A DNA stretch of 64,000 nucleotides from Nonomuraea harbinensis (GTDB lineage: Bacteria; Actinomycetota; Actinomycetes; Streptosporangiales; Streptosporangiaceae): the NCBI RefSeq assembly GCF_019396385.1, contig NZ_JAHKRN010000002.1, positions 278,312-342,311 of the forward strand, written 5' to 3'. Position numbers and translations under genes: made by a program. Positions 15,961-24,166 of this stretch are shown here, one piece after another. The notes below the pieces were generated by a model, which saw only the letters and a list, made by a program, of their open reading frames with translations, did no database searches and was not told where the DNA came from. Numbering within the stretch: the stretch's first letter is position 1; every line of letters begins with the position of its first letter.

Positions 15961-17761
15961 CCCGATCCTCATCGAGATCGTCGAGGGCACCCTCGCCTCC
16001 GTGGAGAAGGAGGTCGAGACCGCCATCGCGCGCACCGCCCGGTCGCCCATGATCCGCGACGCGCACGACTTCCGCGCCGGCATCCACGACAGGAAGATGC
16101 GCAAGCTGACCGGCCGCTCCTACAGCGCGCTCGTCCAGCCGGTCGTCCGCGACTTCCCGATCGAGACGATGAAGCCCGGCGACGTCTACTTCCACAACGA
16201 CGTCTACCTGTCCGAAGGCGGCATCGGCCACCTGCCCGACCTGTGCGTCACCGTGCCCGTCTTCCACCGCGACGAGGTGGTGGCGTTCGTGCAGGCGTTC
16301 GGTCACCACGACGACATCGGCGGCGCGGTGCCGGGCTCGATGCCGTCGCACGCCCGGTCGGCGTTCGAGGAAGGGCTGATGGTCCCGCCGATCAAACTGT
16401 GGGACCAGGGCGTGCCCAACGAGGCCGCGCTGCGCATCATGACCCGCAACTCCCGCATGCCCGACTCTCTCGCCGGCGACCTGGACGCGGAGTGCTCCGC
16501 CTGCCTCATGGGCGCGCGGCGGCTGGGCGAGCTGTTCGACCGGTACGGGCGCGACGAGGTGGAGGCGTGCTTCGACGCCATCATCGGCAAGACCACCGAG
16601 ACGTTCCGGCGCGAGCTGCTGTCCAAGATCCCCGAGGGCACGTACGTCTGGGAGGACTACGCCGAGCACGACGGCGTCGACGAGCCCCGCCTGCACACCC
16701 AGCGCATCACCCTCACGGTCGACCACGCCGCGGACGCGCCGCTCACCATCGACTTCACCGGCACCTCACCGCAGGCCAAGGGGCCGATCAACCACGCGGG
16801 CGACTACGCCGACGGCGTCTTCCTGAAGAAGTGGCTCGCGCCCATCCTGCGCAACCTGGCCGACACGCCCGAGCGGATGGCCGAGCTCGACGTCAACGAG
16901 GGCGTCGTGCCGCTCATCAAGATGGTCTTCCCGGAGAAGGGCACCCTGCTCACCCCGGTCTTCCCCGCGCCCACCAACGCCCGCACGTTCGTCATCCTGC
17001 GCCTGCTCGGCGTGCTGGCGGGCGTGCTGGCCAAGGCCACCGGCGGGCGGATGCCGGCCGACCAGGAGACGATCCGCTACACGGGCGTGTACGGCACGGA
17101 CGCCGGCGGGCAGCCCTACCTGATGCGGGAGGTGCTCGGCGGCGGCTCAGGCGGGCGCTGGTACGCCGACGGCGAGGACACCATCCACGTCGTCCCCGAC
17201 TCGCGCAACATCCCGGTCGAGTTCGCCGAGGCCCGCTGGCCCTTCAGGGTCGAGCGCCTCGGCCTGGCCTGCGACTCGGGCGGGCCCGGCATGTTCCGCG
17301 GCGGCCTCGGCTACGACAAGCACATCCGGATGCTGCGCGACGCCTCCTACATGTCGATCGCCGACCGGTCCATCCTGTCCTGCTGGGGCGTCAACGGCGG
17401 CCTCGCGGGGCGGCCGTTCCGCGTGGAGATCGCGGGCAAGGAGATGGAAGGCCTGGTCGACGACCACCCGGTCCAGGCGGGCGAGACCATCCGCATCCGC
17501 ACCACGGGCGGCGGCGGCTGGGGCTCCCCGTACGACCGCGACCCCCGCGCGGTGGCGGCCGACGTCCGCGACGGCAAGGTCTCGATCGCCGGCGCGCTCG
17601 GCGACTACGGCGTCGTCCTCGACGGCGACCGCATCGACGAGCAGGGCACCGCCGAACTCCGCGCCCGCCTCCGGCCCCCGGCCGACCGCTTCTTCGACCG
17701 CGGCCCCGGCTACCCGAAACTGTCCGGCGGCCGTACCTTCGCAGAGGTAGACGAACTGTAA
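15953..17761 (+). CDS. Hydantoinase/oxoprolinase family subunit B
   Basis: A 602-residue HyuB-type subunit, full length for the family. Family-typical stretches include FHNDVYLSEGGIGHLPD, FGHHDDIGGAVPGSMPS and, near the C-terminus, RIRTTGGGGWGSPYDRDP. It forms the catalytic complex with subunit A and should share its heterocyclic amide substrate. It starts at GTG 15953 inside the last codons of hyuA, so translation is coupled. It is the last gene of the operon; only 45 bases separate it from the next start. Confidence 0.88.
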   Translation: MTDPILIEIVEGTLASVEKEVETAIARTARSPMIRDAHDFRAGIHDRKMRKLTGRSYSALVQPVVRDFPIETMKPGDVYFHNDVYLSEGGIGHLPDLCVTVPVFHRDEVVAFVQAFGHHDDIGGAVPGSMPSHARSAFEEGLMVPPIKLWDQGVPNEAALRIMTRNSRMPDSLAGDLDAECSACLMGARRLGELFDRYGRDEVEACFDAIIGKTTETFRRELLSKIPEGTYVWEDYAEHDGVDEPRLHTQRITLTVDHAADAPLTIDFTGTSPQAKGPINHAGDYADGVFLKKWLAPILRNLADTPERMAELDVNEGVVPLIKMVFPEKGTLLTPVFPAPTNARTFVILRLLGVLAGVLAKATGGRMPADQETIRYTGVYGTDAGGQPYLMREVLGGGSGGRWYADGEDTIHVVPDSRNIPVEFAEARWPFRVERLGLACDSGGPGMFRGGLGYDKHIRMLRDASYMSIADRSILSCWGVNGGLAGRPFRVEIAGKEMEGLVDDHPVQAGETIRIRTTGGGGWGSPYDRDPRAVAADVRDGKVSIAGALGDYGVVLDGDRIDEQGTAELRARLRPPADRFFDRGPGYPKLSGGRTFAEVDEL

Positions 17762-17806
17762 GAAGGCAATCACCGTACGTGATCGCCGGGGATAACATGA
17801 CCCCTC

Positions 17807-18376
17807 ATGAACCCCCCGTTCTCCGCCTATGTCGATGAGTCGATGCGGTTGTCCCACGGCCTCTACCTGATGGCCGCGGTGCTCGTCCCGCCGGCGCAGG
17901 CGGACTTCCACCGAGCCGCGCTGCGCGGGCTGCTCCTGCGTCGCCAGCGGCGGCTGCACTGGCGCGACGAGAACGCCAAGCGGCGGACTCTCATCATCGA
18001 GACGGTCGCCGGCCTGCGGCCGTCCGCGCTCGTCGTCGTGGGGACGGGCCTCGAAGCCAGGCGGCAGGAGCGGGCCCGCCGCAAGTGCATGGAACACCTG
18101 CTCTGGGAGCTCGGCCGGCGGCCGGTGACGGAGATCTTCTTCGAGTCGCGCGGCCCCTGGCTGGACGCGGCCGACCGCAAGCTGATCGACATCCTGCGTA
18201 CCCGTCATGCCATCAGCCCGAGGTTGCGCGCCTTGTGGGTGCCGGCCGTGGAGGAGCCTCTGACGTGGCTGCCCGACGTGGTGGCGGGAGCGGCGTCGCT
18301 GGCCGCCTCGGGGGAGGCCGAGCTCTGGGAGGGGCTCGGCACGGGGGCGGAGATGGTCTTCGTGGCGGCCGGCTGA
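17807..18376 (+). CDS. Hypothetical protein, possibly DUF3800-like
   Basis: A 189-residue soluble protein. The N-terminus has AYVDESMRLSHGLYLMAAVLV, and the middle has HWRDENAKRRTLIIETVAGL. An early Asp-Glu-Ser followed by a hydrophobic strand resembles the DUF3800 group, thought to have an RNase H-like fold, but the match is by eye and weak. TAACAT lies 8 bases before ATG 17807 and there is no clear ribosome binding site, so the mRNA may be leaderless. It appears monocistronic. Confidence 0.55.
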   Translation: MNPPFSAYVDESMRLSHGLYLMAAVLVPPAQADFHRAALRGLLLRRQRRLHWRDENAKRRTLIIETVAGLRPSALVVVGTGLEARRQERARRKCMEHLLWELGRRPVTEIFFESRGPWLDAADRKLIDILRTRHAISPRLRALWVPAVEEPLTWLPDVVAGAASLAASGEAELWEGLGTGAEMVFVAAG

Positions 18377-18392
18377 GTCCGGACAGCGCAAA

Positions 18393-18427
18393 GCCCGGGC
18401 TCCTGTCGTCCGGCAGTCCACCCGGGC
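18393..18427 (+). terminator. Possible stem-loop terminator
   Basis: GCCCGGG (18393-18399) and CCCGGGC (18421-18427) can form a 7-bp GC stem with a 21-base loop just after the gene ending at 18376. No U-tract follows, as is usual in actinomycetes. It marks the left border of the accessory locus. The rest of 18377-18551 shows no gene. Confidence 0.35.
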
Positions 18428-18551
18428 TCACTTCCGGCCCATCAGCGATGGGCGGCAGTCGTAAGCGTACCCGTCTGCGTACCCAGTGTCACCTGAATGC
18501 GGTGGCTGCCATGATGGGCGCGTTTCGTGAAGTGCGACATCGGAGGACATC

Positions 18552-19445
18552 GTGCGCATCGCTCTCGCCGGGCTCGCCACCAGCCACCCGTACACCGACG
18601 CCAGGACCCTGGCCAGGCATGCCGAGCTCGTGGTGTGGGAGCCGGACGGGGAACGGCTGCGGAGGTTCACCGAGGAGCACCCGGAGGCGCGGGTGGCGGG
18701 AAGCCTGGGGGAGGCGCTGGACGGCGGGCCGGACGGGGTGGTGCTGACCGTGCCGAACCCGCGGGTGCCGGAGGCGCTGGCGGCGGTGCTGGAGACGGGG
18801 GCGGCGTGTTTCGTGAACAAGCCGGCGGCGGCCACCAGGGAGCAGCTCGACCGGCTGGACCGGCTGCCGATCCACGACCGGGTGATGTCGGGGTCCGTGC
18901 TGCGGTTCGCGCCGGCCTTCGCCGGGTGGGCGGCGGATCCGGCCGGGGTGCTGTCGGTGCGCGCGACCGTACGGCATGACGTGGGGCTCTGGGCGACCGG
19001 CTACAACGCCTGGCAGGACAACCCGTCCGAGGGCGGCGGGACGCTGGTGACCATGGGGGTGCACGGGGTGGAGCTGCTGGTGGCGCTGCTCGGCCCGGAC
19101 GTGCGGCTGGCGGGCGCGGCGGGCGCCGTCCGGCACTACGGGACGCTCCGGTCGGAGGACACCGGGGTCATGGCGCTGCGGTGGGGGAGCGGCGTGACGG
19201 GCGTGGTGGAGGTCGTCGGCGTGAGCGACGAGGAGTCGTACGCCGTCACCGTCCACCGGCGCGGCGGGGACGAGCACGTGGTGATCGAGGCCGGTGACGA
19301 CCCGGTGCTGGGCCTCGGTTACGCGAGGACGATCGAGGCGTTCCTGGAGATGGCGGGCGGCGGGCCCAGCCCGGTGCCGTGGGCGGAGACCCGGGCCATC
19401 CTCGGCGTCCTCGTCTCGGCCCGCGAGAGCGTGCCCGTCCGTTGA
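18552..19445 (+). CDS. Gfo/Idh/MocA-family oxidoreductase
   Basis: A 297-residue NAD(P)-dependent dehydrogenase of the glucose-fructose oxidoreductase/inositol dehydrogenase family. The Rossmann start is MRIALAGLATSHPYTDARTL, with a less standard nucleotide loop. The usual EKP motif reads FVNKPAAAT. Members oxidise or reduce hydroxyl groups on sugars and cyclitols. GTG 18552 is preceded by GGAGGA. It is the first gene of the locus with epimerase, aldolase and DegT genes and probably acts on the same carbohydrate. It lacks the 18-bp operator seen before other transcription units. Confidence 0.8.
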   Translation: MRIALAGLATSHPYTDARTLARHAELVVWEPDGERLRRFTEEHPEARVAGSLGEALDGGPDGVVLTVPNPRVPEALAAVLETGAACFVNKPAAATREQLDRLDRLPIHDRVMSGSVLRFAPAFAGWAADPAGVLSVRATVRHDVGLWATGYNAWQDNPSEGGGTLVTMGVHGVELLVALLGPDVRLAGAAGAVRHYGTLRSEDTGVMALRWGSGVTGVVEVVGVSDEESYAVTVHRRGGDEHVVIEAGDDPVLGLGYARTIEAFLEMAGGGPSPVPWAETRAILGVLVSARESVPVR

Positions 19446-19464
19446 CAGCGGCAGTCCCTCCCGG

Positions 19465-19482
19465 TTACGGTCTGGACCGTAA
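19465..19482 (+). promoter_or_regulatory. Operator copy 1 (perfect dyad) on a promoter
   Basis: TTACGGTCTGGACCGTAA is a perfect 8+2+8 inverted repeat. TTGACA at 19442-19447 followed by 18 bases leads to TACGGT (19466-19471), so the operator overlaps the -10 region, as expected for repression. It controls the epimerase-aldolase unit. Related copies are at 22866, 24129, 31716, 33247 and 35264. Confidence 0.75.
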
Positions 19483-19505
19483 ATAAGGACAAAGGGGGAC
19501 CCCGC

Positions 19506-20513
19506 GTGCGGACCACAGCGGAACTCGAGGAGCGGCTGGCGCGGCCGAGCGCCGGGCTCGTGGCGGACCTCGCCGCGCTGGACGGCGACATCATGATCCT
19601 CGGCGCCGGGGGCAAGCTCGGCCCCAGCCTGGTGCGGCTGGCGCTGAACGCCACCGGGGGCGACCGGCGGATCATCGCCGTCTCCCGCTTCTCCGAGCCC
19701 GGACTCGCCGACGCGCTCGCCGGCGCGGGCGCCACCGTGGTGAGCGCCGACGTGGCCGACGACCGGGCGCTGCGCGAGCTGCCCGAAGCGCCCAACGTGG
19801 TGTTCCTGGTCGGCGCCAAGTTCGGCACCCAGGGACGCGAGCACGCCACCTGGTTCACCAACACCTACCTGCCCGGCCGGGTCGCCGACCGGTTCCGCGG
19901 CAGCAGGATCGCCGCCCTGTCCACCGGGAACGTCTACCCGCTCGTCCCGGTCGCCGGCGGGGGCAGCGTCGAGGACGACCCCGCCGGGCCCGTCGGCGAG
20001 TACGCGATGAGCTGCCTCGGCCGGGAGCGCACGCTGGCGCACTTCGCCGAGGCGCACGGCACCCCGATGGCGCTGATCCGGCTCAACTACGCGGTCGAAC
20101 TCCGCTACGGGGTGCTGGTCGACCTGGCGCAGAAGGTCCTGGCCCGCGAGCCCGTCGACCTGACCACCGGCCAGGTCAACGTGGTGTGGCAGGGGTACGC
20201 GAACGAGGTGACGCTCCGCTCCCTGCGGCTCGCCGCGACCCCGCCGTACGTGCTCAACGTGACGGGCCCCGAGCGGATCTCGGTACGGTGGGCCGCGCTG
20301 GAGCTGGGCGCGCGGCTCGGGGTGGAGCCGGTGTTCACCGGCGAGGAGGCGCCGACGGCGCTGCTGTCGGACGCGTCGCGGTGCCACCGGCTGTTCGGGT
20401 ATCCCGGGATCACGCCGCTGGAGCTGATCGACCACATCGCCGGCTGGGTGGCCGGCGGCGGGCCGCTGCTGGGCAAGCCCACCAAGTTCGAACGCCGTGA
20501 CGGCCGTTTCTGA
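19506..20513 (+). CDS. NAD-dependent epimerase/dehydratase-like SDR, catalytic Lys missing
   Basis: A 335-residue extended short-chain dehydrogenase fold protein. The nucleotide motif is IMILGAGGKLGPSLVRLAL (GxGGxxG). The expected YxxxK site reads EYAMSCLGRE, with Cys in place of Lys, while the Ser-Thr strand (ALSTGNVYPLV) is present. The substrate is probably a sugar or sugar acid; the altered site suggests changed chemistry or a binding role. GTG 19506 follows AAGGGGGA. It is the first gene after operator copy 1 and is followed by the DHDPS-type aldolase. Confidence 0.78.
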   Translation: MRTTAELEERLARPSAGLVADLAALDGDIMILGAGGKLGPSLVRLALNATGGDRRIIAVSRFSEPGLADALAGAGATVVSADVADDRALRELPEAPNVVFLVGAKFGTQGREHATWFTNTYLPGRVADRFRGSRIAALSTGNVYPLVPVAGGGSVEDDPAGPVGEYAMSCLGRERTLAHFAEAHGTPMALIRLNYAVELRYGVLVDLAQKVLAREPVDLTTGQVNVVWQGYANEVTLRSLRLAATPPYVLNVTGPERISVRWAALELGARLGVEPVFTGEEAPTALLSDASRCHRLFGYPGITPLELIDHIAGWVAGGGPLLGKPTKFERRDGRF

Positions 20514-20546
20514 GACCGGCGACATCACATGACGAGGGGGACCCAC

Positions 20547-21602
20547 GTGCTCAGCACGGCTCCAGAGGCCAAGACGTCCGCGCGCGACCTGTTCAGGCGC
20601 GGCCTGGTCATCCCGGCGCACCCGCTGGCGCTGACCGCGGACCGGACGTTCGACGAGCGCCGCCAGCGCGCCCTGACCCGCTACTACGTGGAGGCGGGCG
20701 CCGGCGGTCTCGCGGTGGGCGTGCACACCACGCAGTTCGCCATCCACGGCACGGACCTGCTGCCGCCGGTGCTGGAGCTGGCCGCGGACACCGCCCGCGA
20801 GTCGGAGCGCGAGGTGCTGCTGATCGCGGGCGCCACCGGGCCGACCGCCCAGGCCGTGGCCGAGGCCGAGCTGGCCCGGTCGCTCGGCTACCACATGGTG
20901 CTGCTGAGCCCGTACGCGGAGCTCGGCGAGGACGCGCTGGTGGAGCGGGCGCGGGCGGTCGGCGAGGTGCTGCCGGTGATCGGCTTCTACCTGCAGCCCG
21001 CGGTCGGCGGGCGGCCGCTGTCACGGGACTTCTGGACCAGGCTGGCGGCGGTCGAGTCGGTGGCCGGCATCAAGGTCGCGCCGTTCGACCGTTACCGCAC
21101 GCTCGACGTGCTGCACGGCGTCGTGCGCGCGGGGCGGGCCGAGGAGGTCGCGCTCTACACCGGGAACGACGACCACATCCTGGCCGACCTCATCACCCCG
21201 CACCGGGTGGTCGTGGACGGGCGGGAGGTGGAGGTCGAGTTCGTCGGCGGCCTGCTCGGCCAGTGGGCGGTCTGGGTGCGGCGGGCGGTCGAGCTGCTGG
21301 AGGAGGCCAAGAGGGCCAGGGCGGGCGACGACGCGGCCGTCCGGCGGCTGCTCACGCTCGACGGGCACCTCACCGACGCCAACGCGGCCATCTTCGACAG
21401 CGTCAACGGCTTCCACGGGTGCATCCCCGGGATCCACGAGGTGCTGCGCCGCCAGGGTCTGCTGGAGGGGCGCTGGTGCCTCGACCCGGCGGAGGAGCTG
21501 TCGCCGGGGCAGCTCGCGGAGATCGACCGGGTCTGGGCGGCCTACCCCTGGCTCAGGGACGACGACTTCGTGGCCGAGGGCCTGGCCCGCTGGCTGTCCT
21601 GA
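20547..21602 (+). CDS. Dihydrodipicolinate synthase family aldolase/lyase (paralogue 1)
   Basis: A 351-residue class I aldolase of the DapA/NanA superfamily, longer than the usual 290-310. The Schiff-base Lys is probably in AGIKVAPFDRY, and the active-site Tyr in IGFYLQPAVGG. It probably condenses or cleaves a 2-oxo acid, or dehydrates a sugar acid. GTG 20547 is preceded by AGGGGG; an upstream ATG at 20529 has no ribosome binding site. A C-terminal extension of about 50 residues (from LEGRWCLDPAEELSPG) is not typical. It is cotranscribed with the SDR gene 33 bases upstream and converges on the regulator. Confidence 0.82.
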   Translation: MLSTAPEAKTSARDLFRRGLVIPAHPLALTADRTFDERRQRALTRYYVEAGAGGLAVGVHTTQFAIHGTDLLPPVLELAADTARESEREVLLIAGATGPTAQAVAEAELARSLGYHMVLLSPYAELGEDALVERARAVGEVLPVIGFYLQPAVGGRPLSRDFWTRLAAVESVAGIKVAPFDRYRTLDVLHGVVRAGRAEEVALYTGNDDHILADLITPHRVVVDGREVEVEFVGGLLGQWAVWVRRAVELLEEAKRARAGDDAAVRRLLTLDGHLTDANAAIFDSVNGFHGCIPGIHEVLRRQGLLEGRWCLDPAEELSPGQLAEIDRVWAAYPWLRDDDFVAEGLARWLS

Positions 21603-21639
21603 CGGCCTCCGTCCATGAGCGGGAGGAGGCCGCGGGGTG

Positions 21640-22845
21640 TCACAGTGTCAGCCGGTACAGCGTGAGCGGCCGCCCGCTGGACCCGCTGGTCAGATTCCCG
21701 GTGCGTTCGGCGAGGCCGGCGAGCTCCAGGCGGTGGAGCATGCGGCGGGCGGTGCGCTGCTGGACGGCGAGCCGGTCGGCGATCTCCCGGGTCGTCAGCG
21801 GCTCGTCGCCGGCGGCCCTGCGCGCCTCCAGGAGCTTCTCCAGGGTGGGCACCGACAGGCCGACGCGGCGGGCGATGACGGAGAGGTTCTGCTCGCCGGC
21901 CGGCCCGGTGGGAACCGACTCCAGCACGATGTCGGTGTCGGCGCGCAGCGACAGGACCGCCGCGACGTCGCCGATGCGGCGGGCGCGGGCGAGCGCGCGG
22001 CGGGCCAGGCTCTCCGCCTCGGCGGCGCTGCGGCCCAGGCCGAAGCCGACGCGCACCACGCTGTTCTGGACGGCCAGGCGGGCCAGCAGCGGCAGACCGG
22101 TGAAGCCGCCGGTGGCGTCGTGCAGCGGGCCCCGGGTGGTCACCAGCAGGTGGGTGCCGCCCCGGAAGGCGGCCACGGTGCCGCCCAGCGCGGTGGCCTC
22201 GCGCAGCAGGCCCTCGTCGTTCGCCACCTCGACGAGGCCGAGCGCGATCTGCGCGTCCTCCTGGGCCTGGCCCTGCGCGGTCAGCAGGAGCTGGCGCAGC
22301 GCCACCCGCACCGAGTGCGTCGACGGGGCCAGCCGCAGCACGCGCATGTCGTCGCGGAGAGCCTCGTGGACGCTGCTGAGACAGGTGATCACCGGGTGGG
22401 CGGGGCCGCGCCGGTGGAAGGCGACGGCCTTCTCCGATGTCATCTCCGGCCGGTAGGGGAGCGTGCGCAGCTCGCCCGTGGGCAGCCCCGCCTCGGCGAA
22501 CGTGGCGACGACGTCGGCGGCCGGCAGCGTGTCGATGGACAGCCGGGTCACGTCCACGCCCTGGTGCTGGAGTCGTACCAGGGCGCTGAGCAGCGTCGCG
22601 CCCGTGTAGTCGACGAACGCGGCGGGGCGGGTCAGCGCCTCGGCGTCGCGGGAGAGCATGTACGGCACGATGCCGGTGAACAGCCATCCCTCGACGGCCG
22701 CGGTGTGCGCCTCCACGATCGCGGGCGCCTGCGACTCGTGGTCGTAGTCCAGCCGCAGGGCGCTGACGCCCGGCTGCTCCTCGCAGGTGGCCGCGACCTG
22801 GTCTACCAGGTCATGCGGGCCGACGACGCCGATGACGATCGCCAC
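21640..22845 (-). CDS. Transcriptional regulator with novel sensor layout and C-terminal winged HTH
   Basis: A 401-residue protein. Residues 1-155 form an alpha/beta sensor-like region that starts MAIVIGVVGPHDLVDQVAAT. Residues about 190-300 resemble a degenerate nucleotide-cyclase/GGDEF-type fold (VVRVGFGLGRSAAEAESLAR). The C-terminal 90 residues contain two helix-turn-helix units (LSVIARRVGLSVPTLEKLLE and LTTREIADRLAVQQRTARRM) plus a wing. GTG 22845 is chosen because GAGAGGGGG precedes it; a TTG at 22875 would place the operator inside the gene. It is divergent from a DegT gene with operator copy 2 between them, so it probably controls itself and the locus. Confidence 0.7.
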   Translation of the reverse strand: MAIVIGVVGPHDLVDQVAATCEEQPGVSALRLDYDHESQAPAIVEAHTAAVEGWLFTGIVPYMLSRDAEALTRPAAFVDYTGATLLSALVRLQHQGVDVTRLSIDTLPAADVVATFAEAGLPTGELRTLPYRPEMTSEKAVAFHRRGPAHPVITCLSSVHEALRDDMRVLRLAPSTHSVRVALRQLLLTAQGQAQEDAQIALGLVEVANDEGLLREATALGGTVAAFRGGTHLLVTTRGPLHDATGGFTGLPLLARLAVQNSVVRVGFGLGRSAAEAESLARRALARARRIGDVAAVLSLRADTDIVLESVPTGPAGEQNLSVIARRVGLSVPTLEKLLEARRAAGDEPLTTREIADRLAVQQRTARRMLHRLELAGLAERTGNLTSGSSGRPLTLYRLTL

Positions 22846-22865
22846 CCATGTCCCCCTCTCGCTTA

Positions 22866-22883
22866 TTACGGTCAAGGCCGCAA
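22866..22883. promoter_or_regulatory. Operator copy 2 between regulator and DegT gene
   Basis: TTACGGTCAAGGCCGCAA, flanked by A and T to give a 20-bp dyad. On the minus strand TACGAT sits just upstream as a possible -10 for the regulator. On the plus strand TATCCT at 22887-22892 could serve the DegT gene. One site may therefore control both directions. Confidence 0.65.
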
Positions 22884-22904
22884 TCGTATCCTGTGAGGTG
22901 CTCT

Positions 22905-24104
22905 GTGAAGTTCCCGTCCATGGCCGAGCCGGAAGGCCGCACGCTCGGCGACGAGGAGGTGGCCGCCCTGGAGCGGGTGATCCGCTCGGGCATGCTCAAC
23001 TCCGTCTGGGGAACCGAGGCGCGGGCGCTCGAACGCGAGATCGCCGAGCTGCACGGCGTGCGCCACGCGATCGCGTGCAGCTCGGGCACCGCAGCCCTCC
23101 ATCTCGCCGTCGTGGCCGCCGCGCCGGACCCCGGCGACGAGATCATCACGACACCGATCACGGACTTCGGCACTGTGGCCCCCATCTTGGCGCAGAACGC
23201 CGTCCCTGTCTTCGCCGACGTCGATCCGTCCGACGGCAATCTCGACCCGGCCGCCGTCGCGGCGCTCATCGGGCCGCGCACGCGGGCCATCATGGCGGTG
23301 CACCTGTTCGGCGCGCCGGCGCGGGTGGACGAGCTGCGCGCCCTGGCGGACGCGCACGGCCTGGCCCTGATCGAGGACTGCGCCCAGGCCTGGCTCACCG
23401 AACTGCCCGACCCGGCGGGCGGAGGCGGCAGGGACGTGCGGCTCGCCGGGACGGTCGGCGACGTCGCCTGCCTGAGCCTGCAGCAGTGGAAGCACATCAC
23501 CTGCGGCGACGGCGGCCTCACGCTGACCGGCGACGACGAGCTGGCCCGCCGGATGCGGCTGTTCTCCGACAAGGGCTGGGACCGCTCGGCGGGCCGTTCG
23601 CACGCCGCCTTCGGGCTGAACTACCGCATGACCGAGCTTCAGGCCGCCGTCGCGCGGGCCCAGCTCGCCAAGCTGCCCGGGGTGGTCGCCGCCCGCCGCC
23701 GCACGGCCGTACAGCTCCTTGAGGCCTTGCAGGGGCTTCCAGGCGTACGGTTGCCGCGCCCGGAGGGCCACGCCTGGTGGCTCTTCCCCGTCGTGCTCCC
23801 CGGCGGCGGCGCGGCGGAGCTGGCCGGGAAGCTGCGGGCGGCCGGGATACCGGCGCGGGCCGGATATCTGGACGAGCCGCTGAACCACGCCCCCGTATGG
23901 CAAGGGCCGATCTACGGGGCCTCTCGCTACCCTTTGCAGGGGTACGCCCCCCGGCCCTGCCCGGAGGCCGAGCGGATGGTCGCGGAGACCTTGATGGTCA
24001 TCGACTGGAACGAGAACTACACACCCGATCACGTCCACCTCATCGCGCGGGAGATGACCAGATTTCTGGCGCCGTCCTCGTCACGGTCGGATATCGGGGA
24101 TTGA
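22905..24104 (+). CDS. DegT/DnrJ/EryC1-family aminotransferase (paralogue 1)
   Basis: A 399-residue PLP-dependent sugar aminotransferase family member. The PLP-anchoring Lys is in LQQWKHITCGDGGLTLTG, and EDCAQAW is the cofactor-binding Asp region. Family enzymes transaminate keto-sugars or keto-cyclitols, or act as PLP dehydratases. GTG 22905 has GAGG 6 bases upstream; ATG 22920 is an alternative. It is divergent from the regulator and 62 bases upstream of the ABC importer gene. It implies that an amino group is put on or taken off the pathway compound. Confidence 0.87.
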   Translation: MKFPSMAEPEGRTLGDEEVAALERVIRSGMLNSVWGTEARALEREIAELHGVRHAIACSSGTAALHLAVVAAAPDPGDEIITTPITDFGTVAPILAQNAVPVFADVDPSDGNLDPAAVAALIGPRTRAIMAVHLFGAPARVDELRALADAHGLALIEDCAQAWLTELPDPAGGGGRDVRLAGTVGDVACLSLQQWKHITCGDGGLTLTGDDELARRMRLFSDKGWDRSAGRSHAAFGLNYRMTELQAAVARAQLAKLPGVVAARRRTAVQLLEALQGLPGVRLPRPEGHAWWLFPVVLPGGGAAELAGKLRAAGIPARAGYLDEPLNHAPVWQGPIYGASRYPLQGYAPRPCPEAERMVAETLMVIDWNENYTPDHVHLIAREMTRFLAPSSSRSDIGD

Positions 24105-24128
24105 CCCGAGACGGATCGCGTTACTAGG

Positions 24129-24146
24129 TTTCGGTCAGGACCGGTA
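24129..24146 (+). promoter_or_regulatory. Operator copy 3 before the ABC importer
   Basis: TTTCGGTCAGGACCGGTA overlaps the end of TAGGTT (24125-24130), a plausible -10 box. AAGGAAAGG and the lipoprotein start follow. Binding here would block transcription of the importer and the downstream aldolase. Confidence 0.65.
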
Positions 24147-24166
24147 TTAAGGAAAGGTTGCCGCCG

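Noticed and set aside
22846..22875. Upstream TTG start for the regulator at 22875
   Set aside because: It would put the operator inside the coding region and has no ribosome binding site, whereas GTG 22845 has GAGAGGGGG.
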